The notes under the pieces are model-generated. The model saw only the letters and a program-made list of their open reading frames with translations. It had not been told where the DNA came from and did no database searches. Positions 1 through 4,834 of a stretch of 7,615 nucleotides of DNA are shown in pieces; the first letter of the stretch is position 1; the number at the start of each line of letters is the position of its first letter. The DNA comes from Verrucomicrobiota bacterium. Lineage in GTDB: Bacteria > Verrucomicrobiota > Lentisphaeria > Oligosphaerales > JAFGRS01. The stretch covers positions 1 to 7,615 of the forward strand of contig JAGVUW010000384.1 in NCBI GenBank assembly GCA_019136035.1, given 5' to 3'. Position numbers and translations under genes: made by a program.

Positions 1-1143
1 CCCTTCATGCCGTTCTTCCTGGCCGACCTCGGCGTCACGAATCAGGCTGACCAGGCCTGGTGGGCCGGCCTGCTGCAGGGCGCCTCGGGGGTGACCCTGG
101 CGGTCTTCGCGCCGGTCTGGGGTATCCTGGCCGACCGCTACGGTCGCAAGTCGATGGTGGTGCGCTCGATGATCGGCGGCGCGGCGGTGATGGTGGGGAT
201 GTCGCTGGCGCGCAGTGTCGGCGATCTGATGGTGCTGCGGCTGCTGCAGGGCACCCTGACGGGGACGGTCTCGGCCAGCATCACGCTGGTTGCCAGCGTC
301 GTCCCGGAGCGCCGCAGCGGCTTTGCCTTGGGGATGATGCAGGCGGCGGTGATGTTCGGCAACTGCGTTGGCCCCCTGGTCGGCGGTTTGGTGGCCTCCG
401 CCTGGGGTTACCGCGGCGCCTTTCGTGCCGGCGCGGCGGTCCTGCTGATCGGCGGGCTCCTGGTGCTCTTCTTCTGCGAGGAGAACTTCCGCCGCGAGCC
501 GTCGCCGTCGCGGTCGGCAGCCGGTCAGGGCATGCTGCGACTGCTCCTGAGCGCCGGTTTTGTGACGGCCATCGTGGTGCTGGTGGCGGTGCGTCTGAGC
601 AACTCGATTGCCGGGCCGATCTTCCCGCTGCTGGTCCAGGACATCCTCGGTCCGGCCGGCGAGGCCCTGAAAGACCGCACGACGGGGATGGTCATCGGCA
701 TCGCCTCGCTGAGCGGCGCCTGCGGAGCCGGCCTGCTGGGGCACTTCGGCGACCGCTGGGGGCACCGGCGCGTGCTGATGGCCAGCGCCTCGCTGGCGGC
801 GCTGACCTCGGTGCTGACCGCTTACGCGCCGAGCCTGGCGGCCCTCTATGGCATCCGCATCGTCTTCGGCTTCGCGGTGGCCGGCATGATGCCGGCGGCG
901 AACGCCTTCATCCGCCAGGCCGCGCCGCGGCACAGCATGGGAAAGGCCTTCGGCTTCGCCGGCTCGATCAGCATGCTGGGCCTGGCCGTCGGGCCCTTCC
1001 TGGGCGGCTGGCTGGGCAAGTGCTGCAGCATCCGGGCGCCGTTCCTGGCGACGGCCGTGTGCCAGATCCTGGTGTTCGCGATTGCCATGGTCCTGGTGCG
1101 CCAGCCGCAGCGTGCCGCCGAGCCGGTCGCCGTCCCGGGGTGA
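1..1143 (+). CDS. MFS transporter, DHA1 (drug:H+ antiporter)-like, 5' partial
   Basis: This is an inner-membrane secondary transporter of the major facilitator superfamily; its substrate cannot be read from sequence. The frame is open from base 1, so the visible 380 residues lack the first helix, and the ATG at base 7 is an internal Met before the first periplasmic loop. The MFS signature loop between helices 2 and 3 is clear (GILADRYGRKSMV, about residues 41-53). A degenerate second copy follows in the C-terminal half (GHFGDRWGHRRVL). The helix-4 arginine region (LRLLQGTLTG) and the helix-5 glycine-rich motif (GPLVGG) are typical of the DHA1, TetA-like subgroup. About eleven hydrophobic segments can be counted, separated by a charged central loop near residues 160-175 (EENFRREPSPSRS). 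It ends in TGA. The family call is firm, but drug efflux versus sugar or metabolite export or import is open. Confidence 0.93.
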   Translation, partial: PFMPFFLADLGVTNQADQAWWAGLLQGASGVTLAVFAPVWGILADRYGRKSMVVRSMIGGAAVMVGMSLARSVGDLMVLRLLQGTLTGTVSASITLVASVVPERRSGFALGMMQAAVMFGNCVGPLVGGLVASAWGYRGAFRAGAAVLLIGGLLVLFFCEENFRREPSPSRSAAGQGMLRLLLSAGFVTAIVVLVAVRLSNSIAGPIFPLLVQDILGPAGEALKDRTTGMVIGIASLSGACGAGLLGHFGDRWGHRRVLMASASLAALTSVLTAYAPSLAALYGIRIVFGFAVAGMMPAANAFIRQAAPRHSMGKAFGFAGSISMLGLAVGPFLGGWLGKCCSIRAPFLATAVCQILVFAIAMVLVRQPQRAAEPVAVPG

Positions 1144-1235
1144 GTTCGGTACGGAGTTCGGAGTCCTGCAGTCCTGAGTTCCGGCCTTGGGCGTTCTCTT
1201 CGCCGGGAGTCGGGCCTCGGGAGTCGGGAGTCCCG
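1142..1235. repeat. Degenerate short direct repeats GAGTTCGG / GGGAGTC in the intergenic spacer
   Basis: GAGTTC occurs at 1142, 1154 and 1176; the first two copies read GAGTTCGG and the first overlaps the stop codon of the MFS gene. AGTCCT occurs twice around a CTGCAG. GGGAGTC is then repeated exactly at 1205, 1219 and 1226, the last two in direct tandem. CCTCGGGA (1215-1222) can pair with TCCCGGGG (1231-1238) with one G-T pair and an 8-nt loop. No T-run follows, so this is not a classical terminator. The base composition and word repetition differ from the flanking genes. It could be an eroded simple repeat or a local copy of a dispersed intergenic repeat family. Confidence 0.6.
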
Positions 1236-1254
1236 GGGGCGGCGGGCGGAGCGC

Positions 1255-1262
1255 GGAGGAGG
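1255..1262 (+). promoter_or_regulatory. Strong ribosome binding site GGAGGAGG
   Basis: GGAGGAGG lies 6 nt before the ATG at 1269, an almost ideal Shine-Dalgarno sequence and spacing. It fixes the start of the exported propeller gene. The frame is also open upstream, across the MFS gene, so without this site a much longer and wrong protein could be called. Confidence 0.85.
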
Positions 1263-1268
1263 CGACGC

Positions 1269-2765
1269 ATGAACGGGCTCAGTCGGGTCAAGTCAGGCGG
1301 CGCGGCGGCCCTGGCGGCAGTGGGGCTGGCCGCGGGCGGTGCGGCGGCGGCGCCGTCACCGGCGCCCTTCGAGGTCCAGGTCGAGGCGCAGAGTGTCGTC
1401 TGCGCGGTGCCCGAGTACACCCTCACGAACAACGGCTCGGGGATGTTCTGGGGCTCAGGGAGCAGCCAGATCGTGCGTCTCGGCGAGCGTCTGTTTGTCA
1501 GCGCCTTCGAGGCGGTGCCCGGCGTGGCGCCGCTGAACAACGCACGCTGGGCGCTCTACGAGAGCACCGCCGACGGCGGCTGGCGGCTCTGCCAGCGTGA
1601 CGAGGTCGAGCGCACGCGTGAGCCCTGTCCGCTGGGCATCGGCGCCGGTCGCCTGGTGCTCTCAGTGAATCCGACCCTGGTGCCGCCGGTGCTGCTGACA
1701 CCCGGGGTGGAGGTCAAGCCGAGCGGCGGCCCGGCCCGGCCGGCCTTCCTCGAGTTCGACCCGGCCCGGCCGGAGTTGCCGCCGCGGCCGATGGTGCCGG
1801 TCTGGGCCGACGCCCCGCCCTTCACCGACCACTCCTACCGCGCCTTCGCGGCCGACGGGGCGAACGGCGAGTTCATCCTCTTCCAGCAGTCGGCCGGCAC
1901 GCATACGTGCTGGGCCTTCCTCGACCGCGACCGGCAGTGGCGCACCGGGCGCGTGCTGTGGCCGGCGGCTGAGGACCCGCGCTACTCGGTGCAGGGCGCC
2001 CGCAGTCCGGTAAACTACGCCAATGCCATCCTCAGCGGCCGCCGGGCCTGGATGATCGGACAGTCGCCGTACAACATCTGGAACCGCATCGACCCGGCAC
2101 AGGCCGAGACCTGGGGCCGCAACCGCTGGGGCTGGCGCATGCGCAAGCTGCACTGCGCCTGGACGCCCGACATCACCACGACGCCATTCTCGGAGTGGGT
2201 CGTCATCGACGACACCATGGACGACGGCGGTACCATCGGCATGGGCGACTCCTGGCTGGCCCCCGATGGCCGCGTTCACCTGGTCTGGCAGAAGGAGCCC
2301 ATCCACCCGCGTCTGCGGGACGAGCACTTCCCGGACATCCGGCGCGATTGGCGGATGTTCTATGGCATCCTTGCGGACGGCGTCCTGGTCGAGAAGCACC
2401 AGGTCCTGGCGGGTGGCGAGACCTGCGGGCCACTGCGCCCGACCGGGTACATCGGCCACCCGCGGCTGCATGTCACCCCGGACCACGCCCTGTACATCCT
2501 CTGCAATCTGGTCGGCACCACCCCCGAGACGCGCGATCAGAGCGGCACCTGGGCACTGCGGGTCGAGCCCGGCGGGCGTTTCTCCGAGCCGGTGCGGGTG
2601 CCCCTCGCGGCGCCCCTGGCGGTGCCGTTCTTCACGGCCTCGCCGCGGGCCGGCTGTGCCCTGGCCGAGGCCGTGGATATCCTCAGCGCCGGCAACCGCG
2701 ACGGCCAGCCGGTGGCGCTCTACACACGCCTGCGCTTCGTGCCGGCGACGCGGCGCCTGCCCTGA
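1269..2765 (+). CDS. Exported beta-propeller-like (BNR/sialidase-fold-like) protein of unknown function
   Basis: The protein has 498 residues. A signal peptide is evident: basic n-region (MNGLSRVK), Ala/Gly-rich hydrophobic core (residues 10-28) and an Ala-x-Ala cleavage site near residue 28, so it should be exported. The mature part shows recurring units, each a beta-strand pattern with an aromatic or small-residue start: GSGSSQIVRLGERLFVS (62-78), HSYRAFAADGANGEFIL (188-204), NYANAILSGRRAWMIG (249-264), GDSWLAPDGRVHLVWQ (326-341), GHPRLHVTPDHALYILC (396-412) and FFTASPRAGCALAEAV (464-479). Six such units at irregular spacing suggest a propeller of the BNR/sialidase type. I see no canonical Asp-box series (SxDxGxTW) and cannot name catalytic residues. 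Six or more Cys residues in an exported protein could form disulfides. It lies 125 bp downstream of the MFS gene on the same strand, so co-transcription is possible. I do not recognise a characterised family; the fold is inferred, the export signal is clear. Confidence 0.8.
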   Translation: MNGLSRVKSGGAAALAAVGLAAGGAAAAPSPAPFEVQVEAQSVVCAVPEYTLTNNGSGMFWGSGSSQIVRLGERLFVSAFEAVPGVAPLNNARWALYESTADGGWRLCQRDEVERTREPCPLGIGAGRLVLSVNPTLVPPVLLTPGVEVKPSGGPARPAFLEFDPARPELPPRPMVPVWADAPPFTDHSYRAFAADGANGEFILFQQSAGTHTCWAFLDRDRQWRTGRVLWPAAEDPRYSVQGARSPVNYANAILSGRRAWMIGQSPYNIWNRIDPAQAETWGRNRWGWRMRKLHCAWTPDITTTPFSEWVVIDDTMDDGGTIGMGDSWLAPDGRVHLVWQKEPIHPRLRDEHFPDIRRDWRMFYGILADGVLVEKHQVLAGGETCGPLRPTGYIGHPRLHVTPDHALYILCNLVGTTPETRDQSGTWALRVEPGGRFSEPVRVPLAAPLAVPFFTASPRAGCALAEAVDILSAGNRDGQPVALYTRLRFVPATRRLP

Positions 2766-2801
2766 TGCGACCGCGGGCGGGGTCGCCTTCCGCGGTGGAC
2801 C

Positions 2802-2832
2802 AAGGACTCAAGGGACTCAAGGGACTCAAGGG
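2802..2832. repeat. Tandem repeat, 9-bp unit AAGGGACTC, about 3.5 copies
   Basis: The tract reads AAGGACTC, then AAGGGACTC twice, then AAGGG. The first unit has lost one G; the others are exact. It begins 36 bp after the stop of the propeller gene and lies in the spacer between two convergent genes. Its GACTC core is the complement of the GAGTC core repeated in the spacer upstream of the same gene. Function unknown; replication slippage is the simplest origin. Confidence 0.85.
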
Positions 2833-2833
2833 T

Positions 2834-2945
2834 GGCGCCCGGCACTACTCGGCGCCCTATGCGCCGGCGGGACTCCCCCCGGGAGCGCCACTCTCCCGAG
2901 TGGCTCTGCCTCCCGCCTGGGAGCGCCGAGCGTCGGCTTGGCATC
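2834..2945. repeat. Cluster of small inverted repeats in the convergent spacer
   Basis: Consecutive short palindromes fill this stretch. GGCGCC at 2834 and 2851 can pair over an 11-nt loop. CTCCC/GGGAG at 2873-2885 has a 3-nt loop. GCCACTC/GAGTGGC at 2887-2904 is a perfect 7-bp stem with loop TCCC. CTCCC/GGGAG recurs at 2910-2923 with loop GCCT, and GCCGA/TCGGC lies at 2925-2937 with loop GCG. The word GGGAGCGCC occurs at 2881 and 2919. Such runs look like a dispersed intergenic repeat element of the REP/hairpin kind rather than a single terminator, but only one copy is visible. Confidence 0.6.
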
Positions 2946-2974
2946 CTTCCCGGGCGCCGTGGGCGCCCGGGAGG
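2946..2974. terminator. Strong stem-loop between convergent genes, candidate bidirectional terminator
   Basis: TCCCGGGCGCC (2948-2958) and GGCGCCCGGGA (2962-2972) are perfect 11-bp complements around the loop GTG. A T-G pair and a C-G pair extend the stem to 13 bp. The stem is nearly all G-C, so it should be very stable on both strands. It lies 181 bp after the plus-strand gene and 38 bp after the minus-strand gene. There is no T-run on either side, so intrinsic termination is not assured; RNA 3'-end protection is an alternative role. Confidence 0.55.
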
Positions 2975-2997
2975 TCCACGGGCGGCGCCGTGGACCT
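2972..2997. terminator. Second stem-loop abutting the first, candidate terminator of the ceramidase-like gene
   Basis: AGGTCCACGG (2972-2981) pairs perfectly with CCGTGGACCT (2988-2997) over a 6-nt loop GCGGCG. It shares base 2972 with the preceding 11-bp stem, and the extended form of that stem also uses 2973-2974, so the two helices touch and compete slightly at the junction. It ends 14 bp beyond the stop codon of the minus-strand gene, the usual place for a 3'-end hairpin. No U-tract is present. Confidence 0.5.
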
Positions 2998-3011
2998 ACT
3001 GGCCGGCCGGC

Positions 3012-4514
3012 TCACAGGGCGGCGAGCATGGCCCGGGCTGTCTGTTCGAAGTACGTCTGCCACTCCGGTGCCAGGAGGCAGTCGCTGTCTTCCTGAGCCC
3101 ATCCGCGGTTGCGGAGCTGTTCGGCGGTCGGGGCGTAGTAGATGTAGCCGTTGGTGCAGCCGGCCACGAAGGTGAGGGGGTGTGACGAGGCCTGCTTGAG
3201 GTTGAGGCCGATCTGCACCGAGAGCTCGCCGGGGAAGGTCAGCAGGACGAAGTCGCCAACGCGGAGGGCGACCACCTCGGCGGTGAGGCTGTCGCTGCCG
3301 GCGGCGGCATTCTGGGCCTGATGCATACGCAGCAGGTCGAGGTTGGCCCGGAGGCGGGTCAGCGCCTCCATTGTCTCGAGGTTGGCCTGGTAGGCCTCCA
3401 CATGGCGGCGGTTGGCGGCGTCGAACCGGGCGAGGTCCTCGCGGCCCTGGGCGCGTTCATGCAGGTAGTGGTGGGCGTCGGCTGACGGAAACTCCGGCCA
3501 CAGGCGCTGCCTGAGGAGGAGCTTCAGGAAGGCCTTGGCGTTGAGTGTGGTGCCGCGCAGGCTCTGCAGGAGGCGTTCCTGCTCGGCGAGGAGCGCCGCG
3601 ATGGCGGGCGCGAGGTCGGCGCGCGGCAGGTCGATCTCGCGGGTGGTCAACTGCAACGCCGCATCGGCGCGGCAGGTGATCGCCGGCAGGGCCCGCAGGG
3701 TGCTGAGGCCCAGCATGATGCCGAGCGGCTCGGCATCGCGCGGGTGGTCGAAGTCTTTATAGCCGACCGGGTTGATATCGCCGGCGCAGCCCTGGAAGAA
3801 GAGCGCCATGGCGCCATGGCCGAGGGCATCCTCGAGCGTCTTGGAGGCGACGCCGACGAGGTCGGCGGTGTTGCCGCCGCCGGGGACGCCCTGGATGGGG
3901 TGGCAGGCGATGGTGTAGACGACGGCGAGGGTCCTGCCGTCGAGGCGGTCGAGGCGCAGGATGCCGATTTGCGGGTCGATGGGACCCACCGCCTCGACCC
4001 GCGCGTCAGCCGGCAGGGCATAGGCGTGGCGCACGTCGGCCTCGTGGCCATCCTGCAGACGCATCCGGCGGTTCTCCATGATGCGGTCCTCATGGCCGCA
4101 ACCGGCGCCGGCGCGCACCGGCACCATGGCCTGCCACGCCATACGGATGGCCTCCAGCGTCTGCGGCAGGATGTCCTTGCAGACGACCCCGTGGCAATGG
4201 CTGGCGTTGACGACCAGGCGGGCCGCGGCCATGCCGGGCTCGGCGCGGACCGCGGCGCGGAGACGCTCGAGGAAGTCGTTCGGGATCCGACCGATCTCGG
4301 CGAGGGCCACGGCGTCGACCGTGACCAGCACCACTACCGTCGCGCCCTGGCGCAGAATCAGGGCCTTGGCCAGGAGCGGGTCGTTCACCGGCCCGGCCTG
4401 GTAGTCGGTGATGTCGGCGCGGCCGACCCCGGCCCAGAGGTCGCCGGGACTCGTGGCCGGTTGGGTCGTGGCGGCGCAGTTGGCGGCGGGTGCTGCTGAC
4501 ATCGACTGCTTCAC
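3012..4514 (-). CDS. Neutral/alkaline ceramidase-like protein, catalytic domain only
   Basis: The protein has 500 residues from the chosen GTG start. It resembles the N-terminal catalytic domain of neutral/alkaline non-lysosomal ceramidases, zinc amidases that cleave the N-acyl bond of ceramide. Matching motifs in order are NASHCHG (103-109; family THTHSG, Zn His), ACHPIQG (203-209; second Zn His), FFQGCAGDINP (239-249; family QSN-GDVSPN), TFPGELS (426-432; Zn Glu) and GCTNGYIYYAPT (452-463; the Zn Tyr region). The four apparent zinc ligands are therefore present. Differences: Asn replaces the Ser of GDVSPN, the C-terminal Ig-like domain of the usual 650-780-residue enzymes is absent, and there is no signal peptide, so it is probably cytoplasmic. 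Residues about 300-400 form a charged helical insertion. GTG at 4514 is preferred for its AAGGGAG ribosome site 5 nt upstream; ATG at 4502 and an ATG at 4631 (539 residues) remain possible. Ceramide may not be the substrate. Confidence 0.85.
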   Translation of the reverse strand: MKQSMSAAPAANCAATTQPATSPGDLWAGVGRADITDYQAGPVNDPLLAKALILRQGATVVVLVTVDAVALAEIGRIPNDFLERLRAAVRAEPGMAAARLVVNASHCHGVVCKDILPQTLEAIRMAWQAMVPVRAGAGCGHEDRIMENRRMRLQDGHEADVRHAYALPADARVEAVGPIDPQIGILRLDRLDGRTLAVVYTIACHPIQGVPGGGNTADLVGVASKTLEDALGHGAMALFFQGCAGDINPVGYKDFDHPRDAEPLGIMLGLSTLRALPAITCRADAALQLTTREIDLPRADLAPAIAALLAEQERLLQSLRGTTLNAKAFLKLLLRQRLWPEFPSADAHHYLHERAQGREDLARFDAANRRHVEAYQANLETMEALTRLRANLDLLRMHQAQNAAAGSDSLTAEVVALRVGDFVLLTFPGELSVQIGLNLKQASSHPLTFVAGCTNGYIYYAPTAEQLRNRGWAQEDSDCLLAPEWQTYFEQTARAMLAAL

Positions 4515-4519
4515 GGAGG

Positions 4520-4526
4520 CTCCCTT
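4520..4526 (-). promoter_or_regulatory. Ribosome binding site AAGGGAG deciding a GTG start
   Basis: On the minus strand AAGGGAG precedes the GTG at 4514 by 5 nt. The ATG four codons later would be 17 nt away, too far for efficient use. The upstream in-frame ATG at 4631 has only a weak CGGGAA before it. This favours the GTG start. Confidence 0.6.
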
Positions 4527-4558
4527 CGCTGCTTCCTGCCGGGCTGACAGTGCGGCTT

Positions 4559-4580
4559 GCGGGCGCCACGCGCCCGTGGC
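4559..4580 (-). other. Two mutually exclusive hairpins in the leader
   Basis: GCCACG (4565-4570) pairs with CGTGGC (4575-4580) over a 4-nt loop. Alternatively CGGGCG (4560-4565) pairs with CGCCCG (4571-4576) over loop CCACG. The stems share bases and cannot form together. The element lies about 45-65 nt before the GTG start. It matches no riboswitch class I recognise and may simply reflect high GC content. Confidence 0.25.
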
Positions 4581-4673
4581 CGTCGCGCCCTGCAGATCAC
4601 CCCGCACGGACCTCTCGCCGTCGCGCCCCATCGGTTCCCGACGCCGGGGGCCTGTCTGCCGTGGCTGCCCTTG

Positions 4674-4701
4674 AGTGTATTCCCGCGTCCGGCCGCGTCA
4701 A
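4674..4701 (-). promoter_or_regulatory. Sigma70-like promoter TTGACG-N16-TACACT
   Basis: On the minus strand TTGACG (4701-4696) is followed after 16 nt by TACACT (4679-4674). The -35 box matches 5 of 6 consensus bases and the -10 box 4 of 6. It faces the ceramidase-like gene and predicts a transcript start near 4667, about 150 nt before the GTG at 4514. The AT-richer -10 patch stands out in GC-rich DNA. This suggests the gene can be transcribed separately from the upstream hydrolase gene. Confidence 0.4.
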
Positions 4702-4795
4702 GCCGGGGGCGCCGTGCGGTCAGGGCTGTCTGAGAGTCCGGTTCCAGCACCCCTTCAGGGTGGCCGGGTGGGCGCTGACGCGATCGTCGATCAGC

Positions 4796-4824
4796 CCTGC
4801 CGCGCGGTGTCGCGGTCCGGCAGG
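4796..4824 (-). terminator. Hairpin just downstream of the DUF6259-type gene, weak terminator candidate
   Basis: CCTGCCG (4796-4802) and CGGCAGG (4818-4824) form a perfect 7-bp stem with a 15-nt loop. It begins 10 bp after the stop codon of the minus-strand gene ending at 4835. There is no U-tract and the loop is large, so termination is uncertain. Confidence 0.35.
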
Positions 4825-4834
4825 AGTGGCGGTG

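Larger units (their letters stand above)
4515..4834. other. Spacer between the two minus-strand genes
   Basis: This 320-bp gap holds no convincing gene. On the minus strand it contains a hairpin just after the upstream gene, an 11-bp palindrome GATCGTCGATC at 4782-4792 that could be an operator or chance, a sigma70-like promoter, and a probable leader of about 150 nt with short stems. The frame of the ceramidase-like gene stays open back to an ATG at 4631, but that 39-residue extension is Arg/Ala-rich, has no signal-peptide character and no good ribosome site, so I treat it as leader. Confidence 0.6.

Noticed and set aside
60..1268. Long open frame on the plus strand overlapping the whole MFS gene and continuing into the propeller gene
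   Set aside because: The upstream part is an Arg/Gly/Pro-rich shadow of the MFS gene, caused by high GC content. The strong ribosome site at 1255 and the signal peptide set the start at 1269.
1662..2486. 274-codon minus-strand frame antisense to the propeller gene
   Set aside because: Low-complexity composition, no ribosome site I could support, and the plus-strand gene there has a signal peptide and coherent strand pattern.
2802..2832. CRISPR-like array
   Set aside because: The 9-bp units are directly tandem with no spacers, and no cas genes are present.
2195..3175. Plus-strand frame running from the propeller gene through the repeat spacer into the next gene
   Set aside because: It translates the tandem repeat and hairpins and overlaps two better genes in wrong frames.
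3744..4499. 251-codon plus-strand frame antisense to the ceramidase-like gene
   Set aside because: The minus-strand frame carries ordered family motifs; the plus-strand product is a Gly/Asp/Ala-rich mirror with none.
4515..4631. In-frame extension of the ceramidase-like gene to the ATG at 4631
   Set aside because: The 39 extra residues have no signal-peptide or domain character and only a weak ribosome site, whereas GTG 4514 has AAGGGAG at 5 nt. Not fully excluded.
4782..4792. GATCGTCGATC palindrome as a regulator operator
   Set aside because: An 11-bp palindrome of such simple words is expected by chance fairly often, and it lies about 80 bp upstream of the only promoter candidate. Noted within the spacer entry only.
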